A stretch of DNA of 64,000 bases from Chloroflexota bacterium (GCA_016875735.1 VGOW01000014.1:1-64000), one strand, 5' to 3'. Positions 8,611 through 17,735 are shown, numbered from the stretch's first letter. Numbers and translations: made by a program. The notes: a model not told the origin generated them from the sequence alone.

Positions 8611-9612
8611 CTATATGCGAGGCAGATCTAACAGCAACACTTCCAAAGCGAGGCGCGCATTGATGTTACGAGGAAGAAGAGAGATCGTTCGTTGAATAGA
8701 CTCCACCGTTTGCGCCGTTGCATCGAGCCCGATCTTTTCGGCGGCGGCTTGCACTGCGGCCCAATGATCGTTGTTGATCGGCGGGACTCCTCCGCCCGAT
8801 GCCGTGAGCATCACGTCGCGCCACCAACCCAGCCACAAGTCGAGCGTTTCGCGCATCGACTCGCGATCTCGCGCAAGCGCTTCGGCGTAGGCAAAACGCA
8901 CGGCGCGCGAACTGGATAGTAATTGCGCCAACTCCTCCAACCGCTGCTCTCGCCGCTCCAGCAAATGCCCGTCGTCGGACAGGGCATTCATAGCCCAGCC
9001 TACCCGTCCGCCCGAAAGACGAGCCAGCAGATCGCCGCGTTCGGTTGTCGCCCCTCGCCGTTGAACGAGCGTATCGCGAATGGCGGCGATGGGCAGTGGG
9101 CGCAGAAAGAATACTTCACAGCGCGAGCGGATGGTGGGCAAAAGAGATTCGGGATCGTTTGTGGTGAGCGCCAACAGCGCATAGTCGGGAGGCTCTTCGA
9201 GGGTTTTGAGAAAGGCGTTGGCCGCATTCTCATTGGCCGCCTCGAAGTTGGGGATGAAGCCGACTCTGTGCCGGCTTTCGACAGGCTTGCGAGTGATGGG
9301 AACGATCAACTCGTCACGGATGCGATCCACGAGAATCTTTTCCGTTTTGATTCGTTCGCCGCTCACGGCGGGTTTGACGATCAGAAGGTCGGGGTGATTC
9401 TGATGTTCGACGAGTTTGCACGGGCGGCATTCGCCGCAACCGGCGCGTTTCTCGCACAGCGCGGCTTTGATGAACGCCATCGCCAGAGTGCGCTTGCCGA
9501 TGCCCGCCGGCCCGGCGAGGAGATAGGCATGGTGAAGGCGATCATCGTGAATGTGCCGCTGAAGGGAAGCGACAGCCCATTCGTGCCCGACAATGCCCCA
9601 GTTGTCTTTCAT
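8611..9612 (-). CDS. holB: DNA polymerase III subunit delta'
   Basis: 333 aa clamp-loader subunit. The start MKDNWGIVGHEWAV leads into the AAA+ domain with Walker A GPAGIGKRT and the zinc module CEKRAGCGECRPC. Later come the sensor-region residues NAFLKTLEEPP and the arginine motif SRCEVF. The Walker A keeps GK, unlike E. coli delta'. It loads the sliding clamp together with HolA (25575-26588). It overlaps the upstream exonuclease-like gene by ATGA, so the two are probably one operon. Confidence 0.92.
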   Translation of the reverse strand: MKDNWGIVGHEWAVASLQRHIHDDRLHHAYLLAGPAGIGKRTLAMAFIKAALCEKRAGCGECRPCKLVEHQNHPDLLIVKPAVSGERIKTEKILVDRIRDELIVPITRKPVESRHRVGFIPNFEAANENAANAFLKTLEEPPDYALLALTTNDPESLLPTIRSRCEVFFLRPLPIAAIRDTLVQRRGATTERGDLLARLSGGRVGWAMNALSDDGHLLERREQRLEELAQLLSSSRAVRFAYAEALARDRESMRETLDLWLGWWRDVMLTASGGGVPPINNDHWAAVQAAAEKIGLDATAQTVESIQRTISLLPRNINARLALEVLLLDLPRI

Positions 9613-10847
9613 TCTTTCCTCGCCAATCTTTCCAATCGGTGTTGTATCTCGCTCCACGCTTCGTCCCGCTCCCAGCCTTTGCGCCAATGAGTGACACAAA
9701 TGAGCGCGCGGCTCGCCCACTCTTTGGCTTGGGCAATGCGGCCCGCCTCCCACTCGTAATACTTCGCCAACTCGATGCACGGAGTCGGATCGTCGTCGGC
9801 GAGATCGGCCCACTTTTGCCACAGCGGCGCGGCTTCGGCGCGTCGCCCGGCGTGTTTGAGGAAGGCGGCGTATCGAGAATACAGCGCGGGCTTGTGATCG
9901 GCGGGCAGGCTTCGCGCGCGCGCGAGCGCCGCTCGGTATGCCGCTTCGGCCTCGTCGGCCTCCCCGTTGTCGTCGTGCCACATCGCCAGCCGCAAGCAGT
10001 CGAGTCCCGTTCGAGTCTCGCTCACCGGGTCGGCGAACATTTCGAGGATGTGCGCGGCGAGTGTCACCATCGAAAGAATGTCTTCGGCGTTGTGATAGAT
10101 CACGCGCCGCATCTCGCGGGCGTCGCCAGTGCGCAAATAGTCAACGTACATTTGCGGGATGAGGCTGCCCGGCACATCGGCGTCGGTGCGATGGTGGTTG
10201 AGCACGGCGCTTTCGAGCGTGCCGAGCGAACAGTTTTCGTATCGCCCGCGCCACAGCCGCCGCGCGGCGGGCAGCAGATCGAGATTGGGGAATGAAGAAA
10301 GATCGAACGGACGGCGGGCGAGATCGAATCGCGTCTGCGCGATGGGGACATCGAATCCGCGCCCGTTGTAAGTGACCAACCCAACCCGATCGCGCAGGGA
10401 CTCCGCCACGCCGTTGAGCATGAACGCTTCCTCCGACGGATCGCGCATGAAGAATTGGCGCAGGGTGAACTGCCCCGACTCGAAAACGCCGACGCCGATG
10501 AGAAAGGCGAACGTGCCCGCGCCGCCCGCGAGGCCGGTCGTTTCGATGTCGAAAAAGGCGAGGCCGGAGAGATCGCTGGCGGCCAGAGAGTCGTGTTGGC
10601 CGAGCCGGGCGGCAAGGCGCGAGTCGCTGTTGAGCACATCGGCGAGGGGGCGCGAACCGTGCCGGTGATCCGGCGGGTACGAAGTTTCGGCGACAAAGTA
10701 TGCGCCGCCGTTCTCCGTGACCTCTCGCCCATCCACAAGCGACTCGATGTTGAATGCAGATCGGGCGGGGCGCGGCGCGTGTTTGAGTCCCTCGCGTCCC
10801 GGCTTCACGCCGAGTCGGCGCAAGCGTTCGTGCAGGTTGCTATTCAT
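9609..10847 (-). CDS. YprB-like RNase H-fold exonuclease with TPR tail
   Basis: 412 aa. A DEDD-type 3'-5' exonuclease domain is visible: FFDIETTG with acidic residues near position 100, TYNGRGFDVPI in the middle, and a late YHNAEDILSM giving the final Asp. The C-terminal ~130 residues have TPR-like helices (AEAAYRAALARARSLP). Such proteins are predicted nucleases with RNase H-like fold. Its position ahead of holB and dnaA suggests a DNA-maintenance role, which is inference. Confidence 0.8.
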   Translation of the reverse strand: MNSNLHERLRRLGVKPGREGLKHAPRPARSAFNIESLVDGREVTENGGAYFVAETSYPPDHRHGSRPLADVLNSDSRLAARLGQHDSLAASDLSGLAFFDIETTGLAGGAGTFAFLIGVGVFESGQFTLRQFFMRDPSEEAFMLNGVAESLRDRVGLVTYNGRGFDVPIAQTRFDLARRPFDLSSFPNLDLLPAARRLWRGRYENCSLGTLESAVLNHHRTDADVPGSLIPQMYVDYLRTGDAREMRRVIYHNAEDILSMVTLAAHILEMFADPVSETRTGLDCLRLAMWHDDNGEADEAEAAYRAALARARSLPADHKPALYSRYAAFLKHAGRRAEAAPLWQKWADLADDDPTPCIELAKYYEWEAGRIAQAKEWASRALICVTHWRKGWERDEAWSEIQHRLERLARKE

Positions 10848-10866
10848 GTCGGCAAGAGCGCCTGTG

Positions 10867-11430
10867 TTACGGGGGGCACTTGATCGGCGAGAGGTAATAC
10901 TTTTTGGTTACGCTCTGCCCGTCGCCGGAGGTGAGGCGGATGGTGTGGACGATCGTTCCGTCGCACAGGGTGAGCACTTTGAAAGGATTCTCGGGCTGCT
11001 CTGTGTCGTCGTGATAGATGCGATAGGGGGCGCGGCCCCCGCTGTAAACCACTTGCAGAGAGGCAATCGCTCCGCCATCGCGAGTGGGGTCCCGCTCAAC
11101 GCCGATGAGCAAAACGTTGGTGATGTCGAGCGGTTGAGGCGTGGGGCGAGGGATCAGCGCTCTCGTGGTGGGTGTGGGCGCTATCCCTGTGGGTGTATTG
11201 ACATTGGTGAGGATGGTTTGGGTTGGGCCACTGACGGCTTCCAGCGGAGTGGGGGTGGCCGCCACCGTGGTGGGCGCGGCGGCAGTATCGGTGCTGGCGG
11301 GGGCGGGGGCGGCGGTGGAGGTGATGGTGGGACGTGGTGTCCGGGTGGGAGTCGAATCAATCTCCGATGAAGTGCAGGCGGCCAGCAATGAGGCGGCGAC
11401 TGCGAGAGTCAGGAGTCGGCGAACGCGCAT
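10867..11430 (-). CDS. Secreted lipoprotein with Thr/Pro linker
   Basis: 187 aa. The signal peptide ends in lipobox LLAAC, so it is probably lipid-anchored outside the cell. A ~75-residue Thr/Pro/Ala linker follows, then a small domain with two cysteines (VLTLCDGTIVHT... SPIKCPP), perhaps a disulfide. No function is recognised. A TATAAT sits 6 nt before the ATG (11437-11442 on the minus strand), so its mRNA is probably leaderless. Confidence 0.75.
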   Translation of the reverse strand: MRVRRLLTLAVAASLLAACTSSEIDSTPTRTPRPTITSTAAPAPASTDTAAAPTTVAATPTPLEAVSGPTQTILTNVNTPTGIAPTPTTRALIPRPTPQPLDITNVLLIGVERDPTRDGGAIASLQVVYSGGRAPYRIYHDDTEQPENPFKVLTLCDGTIVHTIRLTSGDGQSVTKKYYLSPIKCPP

Positions 11431-11436
11431 GAGCGA

Positions 11437-11442
11437 ATTATA
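11437..11442 (-). promoter_or_regulatory. -10 box of leaderless promoter (lipoprotein)
   Basis: TATAAT on the minus strand, 6 nt before the start codon at 11430. Confidence 0.55.
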
Positions 11443-12610
11443 TATCGCCTCTGAGACTGGCGCTTGGCGAAATCAGGCTTTGGTGATAGCGGCGCTCTGT
11501 CAATGAGGCGATGGCGGCGAGGAGGTCGCCGATGGAGGCGAAGCGATCGGCGGGGTCGCGGGCAAGAATGCAAAGGAGGAATCTTTCAATCTCGTCGGGG
11601 ATGCCGGGGAGGAAGACGCGCGGCGAAAGGGGAGCGCCCTGCAATTGCTGGGCAATGATCAGTTCTTCCAGTTCGGCGGTGAATGGGTGCGTGCCGATGA
11701 TGGCTTCGTAGAGGAGCACGCCGAGCGAAAATTGATCGGAGCGAGGTGTGGGCGGCTCGCCGCGCAGTTGTTCGGGGGAGCGATAGGCCGACGGCAGGGC
11801 ATTGCCCGGTGGGAAGAGCGGCGCACGGGCGACTCGAGGGAGATCGTCGTTGAAGACGAAGCACTCCGGGCGCAGCTCGCCGTGAACGACTCCGCGCTGA
11901 TGAGCATGTTCGATGGCCGCGGCCATTTCACTCATCCAGCGCAAGCCCTCTTCGACGGAGACCCGGCCTCCGTGCGTTCCCAGCCATGCGCCCCACGTTT
12001 GTCCCGATGGCCGTTCGCCCACAAAGGCGATGAGATCGCCGTCGTCGATCACTTCGACGCCGGGCACAATTCGCGGGTGCGTGAGTTCGCACCAGGCTTT
12101 GGCCGATTTGGCGAACGCCAGCCGCTGTTGAGCGTTGGCCTCATTGCTGAGAACCTGCACCAATAGCGGGGCCGGGTTGTCGTGCCTCGCGGCGGCGTAG
12201 ATCGCGCCCAAATCGTTGGCGGTGATGGTGTTGCCCAAGCGAAATTTGGCGAGAGTCTTTTCGCGCAGTTGAAGGTGCGCCGAGCCGGCCATTGCGGCGA
12301 TGGCATGTGGCCGGCTGAGATAGATCGGCCCCACCTCGCGCGCGCCCGACTGTTCGAGACTGCGGCGAACGAAGGCGGCGGGGGCGACATAGGCTAATTG
12401 CGAATAGGGCACGGCGCGCGCGGCGTTGATGATTGCTTTGACGCCGATGGGATCGACAATAGCCAGCAGGGTGAGATCGAGAATGGCGCGGCGGGCGGGG
12501 GCCGCCTCGAGGAATGCGGTGAGCCGCGCCTGCGCCTCGTCGGCGGTCTCGGCGGCGAGTTTTCCGGCGAACACCATTTGCCGCACTTCGGCCTCGCGGT
12601 CTTCGATCAC
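11438..12610 (-). CDS. STAS-like/pseudokinase fusion protein
   Basis: 390 aa. Residues ~8-115 resemble a STAS (anti-sigma-factor antagonist) fold. Residues ~120-375 align with bacterial Ser/Thr kinases: a lobe ending in LLVQVL, then HGELRPE (243-249), a YRSPEQLRG activation-segment end and DQFSLGVLLYEAIIGTHPF. The VAIK lysine is Gln152, HRD is HGE, and no DFG is present, so it should be catalytically dead. It starts at a GTG overlapping the MBL stop as GTGA (12607-12610), which fixes the start and couples the pair. The role is probably a signalling scaffold (inference). Confidence 0.72.
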   Translation of the reverse strand: MIEDREAEVRQMVFAGKLAAETADEAQARLTAFLEAAPARRAILDLTLLAIVDPIGVKAIINAARAVPYSQLAYVAPAAFVRRSLEQSGAREVGPIYLSRPHAIAAMAGSAHLQLREKTLAKFRLGNTITANDLGAIYAAARHDNPAPLLVQVLSNEANAQQRLAFAKSAKAWCELTHPRIVPGVEVIDDGDLIAFVGERPSGQTWGAWLGTHGGRVSVEEGLRWMSEMAAAIEHAHQRGVVHGELRPECFVFNDDLPRVARAPLFPPGNALPSAYRSPEQLRGEPPTPRSDQFSLGVLLYEAIIGTHPFTAELEELIIAQQLQGAPLSPRVFLPGIPDEIERFLLCILARDPADRFASIGDLLAAIASLTERRYHQSLISPSASLRGDI

Positions 12611-13572
12611 TTCGAGCCGAGAAAGAGTTCGAGCCCCTCGCGCCCCACGATCACTTCGATGGCGCCGGGGGTGGGCGTGAGTTGAGCATAGCGGCGGGCC
12701 GATTCGGCCACGTTGTAGATCTGAACGTCGGTGTCGGCGGCATCGTAATGAGTGGTGATGAGTTTCTTCGCGTGGGCCCGTTCGGCGAGCTCCACTCCGA
12801 TCATGGCCGACGAATGTCCCCAATCGGCTTTGGAGAGGAGCACGTCGCGCAGAGAGTATTGACAGTCGAAGGCGAGCGCGTCGGCGTTGCGGAAGAAATC
12901 CACGAAGCGGCGCAGGCCGTCGTCGTCGAGCGTTTTGTATTCGCCGTCGGAGGCGAATACGAACACGCTCTCCCCGTCGTCGAATCGATAGGCATACGCC
13001 GTGCCAGGATGATAGAGGGCGAGGCTGGTCACCGCACATCGCCCGATCTGCACCATCTCTCCCTCCAACAATTTCACGAACGAGATGTCGGCGGCCAATT
13101 GCGATACGCGGATGGGAAAGAAGACCGGGGCGACTTGTTGATGCTCGATGTATTCGCGCGGGTTGTGGTTGACGGCGTAAAAGATGAGTTTGTTGCCGGG
13201 CACGTAGGCAGGGGCAAAGAAAGGCAACCCCTGAAGATGATCCCAGTGAGCATGGGTGAGGAAGATGTGCGCCACCCCCTGCCCTCGCCCGAAATCGCCA
13301 GCCATGAGCGAGTAGCCCAACTGGCGAATGCCGGTGCCGCAGTCGATGATGATGGTATCGTCGCCGCTGGCGATCTCGGCGCAAGTGGTGTTGCCGCCCA
13401 CCACGCCCTGCACCGCCGGAGGCAGCGAGGCAATGAAGGCGCGCACCTCTGCCGGGTCGCTTGTGTTCAATCCTTTGGCGGCAGTGAGGGCGTGAAAAAG
13501 CTTTTCTTGCAACTGCTCGGTCGAGAGCGGGGTGGGGATCGAACCACGCACCCCCCAGAATTTCACTCTCAC
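12607..13572 (-). CDS. MBL-fold metallo-hydrolase (HAHWDH type)
   Basis: 321 aa. It begins with the typical VKFWGVRGSIP and carries the complete metal motif THAHWDH, plus later His/Asp ligands in FASDGEY and ITTHYDA. This subfamily includes PhnP-like and cyclic-nucleotide phosphodiesterase-like enzymes; the substrate is unknown. The start is GTG with GAGGAG 12 nt upstream. Coupling to the STAS/pseudokinase gene suggests a signalling pair in which the hydrolase may cleave a nucleotide or phospho-ligand (inference). Confidence 0.85.
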   Translation of the reverse strand: MRVKFWGVRGSIPTPLSTEQLQEKLFHALTAAKGLNTSDPAEVRAFIASLPPAVQGVVGGNTTCAEIASGDDTIIIDCGTGIRQLGYSLMAGDFGRGQGVAHIFLTHAHWDHLQGLPFFAPAYVPGNKLIFYAVNHNPREYIEHQQVAPVFFPIRVSQLAADISFVKLLEGEMVQIGRCAVTSLALYHPGTAYAYRFDDGESVFVFASDGEYKTLDDDGLRRFVDFFRNADALAFDCQYSLRDVLLSKADWGHSSAMIGVELAERAHAKKLITTHYDAADTDVQIYNVAESARRYAQLTPTPGAIEVIVGREGLELFLGSK

Positions 13573-13671
13573 AGTTGATCGAATCTCCTCGAATGAGGGC
13601 GCAGGCTTCGGCTTGCGCCAGTCTCACCGAGTGTAGCACGAAGCCCAAAACGGGGGGAGAGGCAGAGGGTG

Positions 13672-14298
13672 TTAGATGCGTTGCGAAAGCGTTTCACGCC
13701 AAGCGATGGAAAGTTCGGGAACGGCTAAAACGCGATACAAACTATGCGGATCGGTTCGATGCCTGTACATCACTTGATTCGCGAAAGCGACCGTCACCTT
13801 GTCGGGATGCCGACTCGCCCACTCGAACGAGTCTCCAACCCTCACCATCCCTTCCCTCAACACCCGAAGATAGAACCCGCTGAAACCGTTTTCGTGGATG
13901 GCCTGCGGTAAATCCTTGCGCCCGCGCTTGCCCGCCAGTTTGGAGCACGGTTGGCGCGGCTGGCTGATCTGTAGCAACGCCTCGCCGACTCGAAAAACGT
14001 CGCCGATGCACACGTCGGTCTCATGCAAACCGCTGATGGTGAGATTCTCGCTGAACGCGCCGGGCGAGAGTTTTTCGCCCAACCATTCTTCCCAAAAAGG
14101 GTAATGCTCGAACGAGTAGGCGCACACCGCCTTCTCGGCCCCGCCGTGATTTTTGAGATCGGCCTGCCAATCGCCCTCGAAATTCGTGAGGCTCAGCCTG
14201 GCCGATTCGACGGGGGCCTTGTGCCCGGCAGTGAGCACCAATTTGCCGCCATAGGTTTGGGTTTGCGGTGTGCCAACGGTGAGGGAGATGACTTGCAT
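13672..14298 (-). CDS. MOSC domain protein (YiiM-like)
   Basis: 208 aa with the MOSC beta-barrel: KNHGGAEKAVCAYSFEHYPFWEEWL near the middle and the conserved cysteine in PRQPCSKL. YiiM-type MOSC proteins use the molybdenum cofactor to reduce N-hydroxylated compounds; whether this one holds Moco is not shown by the sequence. The start MQVISLTVG is preferred because upstream codons lie in a hairpin repeat (14321-14366). Confidence 0.85.
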   Translation of the reverse strand: MQVISLTVGTPQTQTYGGKLVLTAGHKAPVESARLSLTNFEGDWQADLKNHGGAEKAVCAYSFEHYPFWEEWLGEKLSPGAFSENLTISGLHETDVCIGDVFRVGEALLQISQPRQPCSKLAGKRGRKDLPQAIHENGFSGFYLRVLREGMVRVGDSFEWASRHPDKVTVAFANQVMYRHRTDPHSLYRVLAVPELSIAWRETLSQRI

Positions 14299-14320
14299 GA
14301 TGAGTTGAGTTTGGATGGCG

Positions 14321-14366
14321 TAGGGGCAACCACCTGCCCCGCCTTTGGCGGGGTTGCGGTTGCCCT
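14321..14366. repeat. Intergenic palindromic repeat
   Basis: AGGGGCAACC pairs with GGTTGCCCT, and inside it CCCCGCC-ttt-GGCGGGG. It is a nested hairpin 20 bp before the MOSC start and of the same style as other dispersed repeats in this window. Confidence 0.6.
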
Positions 14367-14424
14367 CAGCGGATGGCAAATAGATTCTACCGCGTATCGG
14401 CGCGAGCGAATGGAATGTTCGCGA

Positions 14425-15933
14425 TCAAGGGATGCGATTTGTCTCTGTAGCGCAGGCGCAGGCAACGATCTCGCGCCCGGTCAATCGGTTGATGAGAACG
14501 CCTCTGTACGATTGCGACGCCGTTTGCGCCACCCAATCGCTCAACACAAAAGGCGTCGTATCGCTGACCGGAATCCATTCACCGTTGAACTTGCGCGCAA
14601 CGTGAATGTGAGTGCCGGTGGCATATTGGCTCCCCGCGCACGACGGCTTCCCCAGCGGCTCTCCACCGCGCACCCGCTGCCCGACAGCCACCGTGCTATC
14701 GGTGAGCAAATGGATGTACACGATGTTCCAGCCGGTCTGTTCGAGTCCGTCGCCATCGAGATCCAAAACCAGCACACCCTCTTCGATACGGGATACGACT
14801 CCGTCGGCCATCGCCGTCACCCATTCACTCGATTCCGCGCAGCCGCTCCCGGCGAGCGGCGGCGCAAAATCGAGCGCGGCCAACGGCTCCGAATTCCACC
14901 ACGCCGGGTGGGGGCCGCCGGTGAATGACCACGAGGCCTCGCGGTCGAAAGGCAGAGAGAGCGGCGGCTGGCGGAGATTGCCCGGTATCACCGCGCTCTC
15001 TCTGGCAAAGGGATCGCCGAAGAGCGTTTGGAACGTGGAAGCAAAACCGCGGGGGCCGATAGCGCGATCAAAGTCGTCGGCGGAGAGAAATTGGGCGAAG
15101 AGAACGTGCAGGGCCGCGGTGGCGGCGTTGAGGCGAGGATCGAGAGGCCGCAGGGCTCCATCGGCCAAAGTCACCGAAGAGAGCGAGCCTGCGCGCCAAC
15201 CGTAGTATCCTCCGTTGAGTTTTTCTGCGACCCAGATCAGCTGCCGCTCCAATCGCGAATAGCGAAAGTCGATCAGTCCAAAGGGATACTCGGCCAGCGT
15301 TTCGTCGGCGAGCGGGCCGCGGAGGACTCCGGCGCGATATTCGAGCAGGGCGAGCAATAGCCGAGGACTGATCGAGTAGTGTTGCGCACTGGCGAGGATG
15401 ATCCGCCACGCAGGCTCGTAAGAGATGATTGTATTGATGGTGAGCGTGTCGGTTCGAGTGGAGAGCCAGCCGCCGAATTGTTCGACGGCGGCGCGCGTGT
15501 CGAAGGAGGCTGACTCCGGGCCGCGCACGAATTCGCTATCGGGGATGATTCGGAACGGCGTGAGTTGACCCAGCGCGATGCCGGGAATGAACAGCGCCGC
15601 GCCGGGCGACAAAAATTCGGCGGGGGGTTGTGTTGGGTTGGCCGACACGATCTGCGTGAGGGTGACGCCGAATCGGGCCGCTACAGCGGGAAGAGTGTCG
15701 CCCGATTGTGCGAGGTAGGAGTAGCCCGATGGATCGTCGCGGGCGAGGTTGGGTTGGGCGGCGGCAGAGACGGCTTCCAGCGGAGTCGTTTGGGCGAGTG
15801 TGATGGAGTGCCCCGCGGCGAGAAGAATCGAATGAGATGAGTTCGTGTTTGGCGAGGCGGGTGTGTTGGCCGCGCACGCCGAAAGAGCTATTCCCAATGC
15901 GATGCGCGCCGCAATCGTGAGATACCGTTCCAT
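14425..15933 (-). CDS. LysM-M23 peptidase lipoprotein
   Basis: 502 aa. A signal peptide with lipobox LSAC near residue 20 predicts an outer lipid anchor. A LysM domain (SYLAQSGDTLPAVAARFGV...) follows the linker. The C-terminal ~140 residues resemble M23 endopeptidases: AMADGVVSRIEEGVLVLDLDGDG and GTHIHVARKFNGEW. The normal first zinc ligand (HxxxD) is not clearly seen, so activity is uncertain. It probably acts in or near cell-wall material. Confidence 0.8.
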   Translation of the reverse strand: MERYLTIAARIALGIALSACAANTPASPNTNSSHSILLAAGHSITLAQTTPLEAVSAAAQPNLARDDPSGYSYLAQSGDTLPAVAARFGVTLTQIVSANPTQPPAEFLSPGAALFIPGIALGQLTPFRIIPDSEFVRGPESASFDTRAAVEQFGGWLSTRTDTLTINTIISYEPAWRIILASAQHYSISPRLLLALLEYRAGVLRGPLADETLAEYPFGLIDFRYSRLERQLIWVAEKLNGGYYGWRAGSLSSVTLADGALRPLDPRLNAATAALHVLFAQFLSADDFDRAIGPRGFASTFQTLFGDPFARESAVIPGNLRQPPLSLPFDREASWSFTGGPHPAWWNSEPLAALDFAPPLAGSGCAESSEWVTAMADGVVSRIEEGVLVLDLDGDGLEQTGWNIVYIHLLTDSTVAVGQRVRGGEPLGKPSCAGSQYATGTHIHVARKFNGEWIPVSDTTPFVLSDWVAQTASQSYRGVLINRLTGREIVACACATETNRIP

Positions 15934-16056
15934 ATCCAATGACAACTGCTTGTCTAGCAATCGTTGTCGGTATGGAAGGGCGGTTTCTCAATAAAGGGTC
16001 TGTGAAATTGGCGGGAACGATCCGAGAAGTTGCCGGAAAATTGGGGGGCGGCCTCG

Positions 16057-16498
16057 CTACTTCTTTTTTCGTTTCACTTTGGGTTTGGTTTGTTTGGGCT
16101 TCGGCGTTCGTTTCTTTCGCTCGGGCGGCTTCGGGCGATCGTCGTCATCTTTCTTCGACTCGGCCAGCTCTTGGCACAGTTTTTTTTGACCGGCAGTGGC
16201 AACGGCTTGCACGGCCACTGCGGCGACGACGGCCGCCACTGCGGGCGCCAGCGCAAACTGAGTGATGAGCAATGGAGCCAGTATCGCCGTCGCCGACGAC
16301 GCGCCGCCCTTCAGCGCTTTGTCCACTGTTGCGCGAGTGGAACTTTTTTTGTCGCACAGCAACGCATACAGCGCCGGCTCCACTTCTGCCCCAAACTTTT
16401 TGAGCAGAGCGCGCGCCTTGAATCGCTTCCAGCCCGCTTTCGAGCGGTTTGGTGATCTCGTTTCGCGGGAGTCGAATGACTAATTTGGGTTTGGGCAT
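16057..16498 (-). pseudogene. Small Lys-rich-tail protein, split by a frameshift
   Basis: Two minus-strand frames look like halves of one gene. From 16498 the first frame reads MPKPKLVIRLPRNEITKPL and then a helical stretch to about 16424. The continuation KARALLKKFGAEVEPALYAL is in the next frame and runs to the stop at 16057, with an Ala-rich hydrophobic segment and a strongly basic end (KKRTPKPKQTKPKVKRKKK). A one-base deletion near 16418-16424 would restore one ~145-aa protein. If it is not a frameshift, the second frame lacks a good start codon. No function is recognised. Confidence 0.5.
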
Positions 16499-16508
16499 AG
16501 GGCACGAT

Positions 16509-16529
16509 GGACGGAAGACGAAGGACGAA
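16509..16529. repeat. Short heptamer array
   Basis: Three phased 7-mers (GGACGGA, AGACGAA, GGACGAA) lie between the aquaporin stop and the split small gene. This is the weakest member of the heptamer family in this window. Confidence 0.4.
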
Positions 16530-16535
16530 TGTGCG

Positions 16536-17201
16536 TTAGTCTTTCAGGAAGGCGCGATCATAGAGAAAGGCGGCAACCGCCCCGCCGACGACCGGCCCGA
16601 CAATGTACATCCACCAGTATTCGAGATGCCCCGTCGCCAGCGCTGGCCCAAAGGTGCGCGCCGGATTCATGCTCGCGCCGGTGAGCGCGCCGCCCATCAA
16701 AATATCCATGAGGAGCACGAAGCCAATGGCGACCCCGGCCATGTTTCCGTTTTTATTCGCCACGCCCGAAGCGAATACGGCGGTGACGAGGAAGAAAGTG
16801 AGAACGGCTTCGACCACCATCGTTTTCACCGGATCGGAAGTGGTGAGCCCGCCGACCGTCGCGCCGAGTCCGCCCACATCGCCGCTGGCGCCGACAACGT
16901 AGGCCAACAAAAATGCGGCGATGACCGCCCCGAGGAGTTGGGCAACAATGTAAGCGGCGGCGCGGGCCCAGTCGATTTTGCCGGTGAGGGCGAGGCTGGT
17001 GGTCACTGCCGGATTCACGTGCGCGCCGGAGATCGACCCGAAGGCGTAAATGATCACCATGAGAGCCACGCCGTGTGCGAGGGCCACGGCAACGATGCCG
17101 CCGCCGTTGACGCCGGCCAACGCGCCTGCGCCCGCGCCGATGAAGGTGAGCAAAAACGTGCCGATGAGTTCGGCCAATGCTGGTTTGAGAAGTTTGTCCA
17201 T
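16536..17201 (-). CDS. Aquaporin / MIP-family channel
   Basis: 221 aa with six membrane segments and the two channel NPA motifs: NPAVTTS in loop B and NPARTFGPA in loop E. Length and the AELIGTFLLTFIGAGAGAL start are typical of bacterial aquaporins. It sits in the inner membrane and should pass water or small neutral solutes; the selectivity residues were not modelled. No operon partner is evident. Confidence 0.93.
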   Translation of the reverse strand: MDKLLKPALAELIGTFLLTFIGAGAGALAGVNGGGIVAVALAHGVALMVIIYAFGSISGAHVNPAVTTSLALTGKIDWARAAAYIVAQLLGAVIAAFLLAYVVGASGDVGGLGATVGGLTTSDPVKTMVVEAVLTFFLVTAVFASGVANKNGNMAGVAIGFVLLMDILMGGALTGASMNPARTFGPALATGHLEYWWMYIVGPVVGGAVAAFLYDRAFLKD

Positions 17202-17300
17202 GTGCGCTCTCCTGTGGTCGTGTTGGTGAGGGGATTATACGCGCAATGCCGAACGCTCGCAGAAGGAGCATTTGCGATGCATGATGCATTGTGGATGCAT

Positions 17301-17351
17301 TCCCTCCCCTGTTCGGTGTTCTTCCGAACGGGGGAGGGCCGGGGTGGGGGC
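17301..17351. repeat. Palindromic repeat flanking the DUF559 gene (left copy)
   Basis: CCCTCCCCTGTTCGG pairs with CCGAACGGGGGAGGG around loop TGTTCTT, then GCCGGGGTGGGGGC follows. The right half matches the copy at 17738; the outer left arm is missing. Confidence 0.8.
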
Positions 17352-17369
17352 AGAGAATCGTAAACTATC

Positions 17370-17735
17370 ATGCCTCCTCACCCCCGCTGGCGAGCCTCCA
17401 AAGAAATGCAAGATCGCGCGCGGCAATTGCGCCGCGAAATGACTCCGGCGGAGAAAAAACTGTGGGCGCGGCTCCGGTATAACCAAGTGGACGGGTTTCA
17501 GTTTCGCCGCCAGCACGCTGTCGGGCGCTTCATCCTCGACTTCTTCTGCGCCAAAGCAAAGTTGGCCATCGAAGTGGACGGCGACACACACGCCGCGCAA
17601 ACAGAGTATGATGAGGAGCGCACGGCGTGGCTGAATGCGCAGAAGCAATACCGCGTCATCCGATTCGCAAACCGTGATGTGCTTCGGAATCTCGATGTGG
17701 TGGTGGAGAAGATCAGAGAAGAGTTGAAGAAGTGA
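17370..17735 (+). CDS. DUF559 (VSR-like) endonuclease-domain protein
   Basis: 121 aa, the whole DUF559 domain: RRQHAVGRFILDFFCAKAKLAIEVDGDTHA contains the D-ExD core of the PD-(D/E)xK-type VSR-like nuclease fold. The N-terminus is basic (RARQLRREMTPAEKKLWARLR). Its biological role is unknown. It is bracketed by two copies of one palindrome (17301-17351 and 17738-17802), which suggests it moves or spreads with that repeat. Confidence 0.85.
   Translation: MPPHPRWRASKEMQDRARQLRREMTPAEKKLWARLRYNQVDGFQFRRQHAVGRFILDFFCAKAKLAIEVDGDTHAAQTEYDEERTAWLNAQKQYRVIRFANRDVLRNLDVVVEKIREELKK

Noticed and set aside
11228-15790. Shared 18-nt word GACGGCTTCCAGCGGAGT in two lipoprotein genes
   Set aside because: It encodes TPLEAVS in Thr/Pro linkers of 10867-11430 and 14425-15933; too short to claim a repeat element, probably chance or linker similarity.
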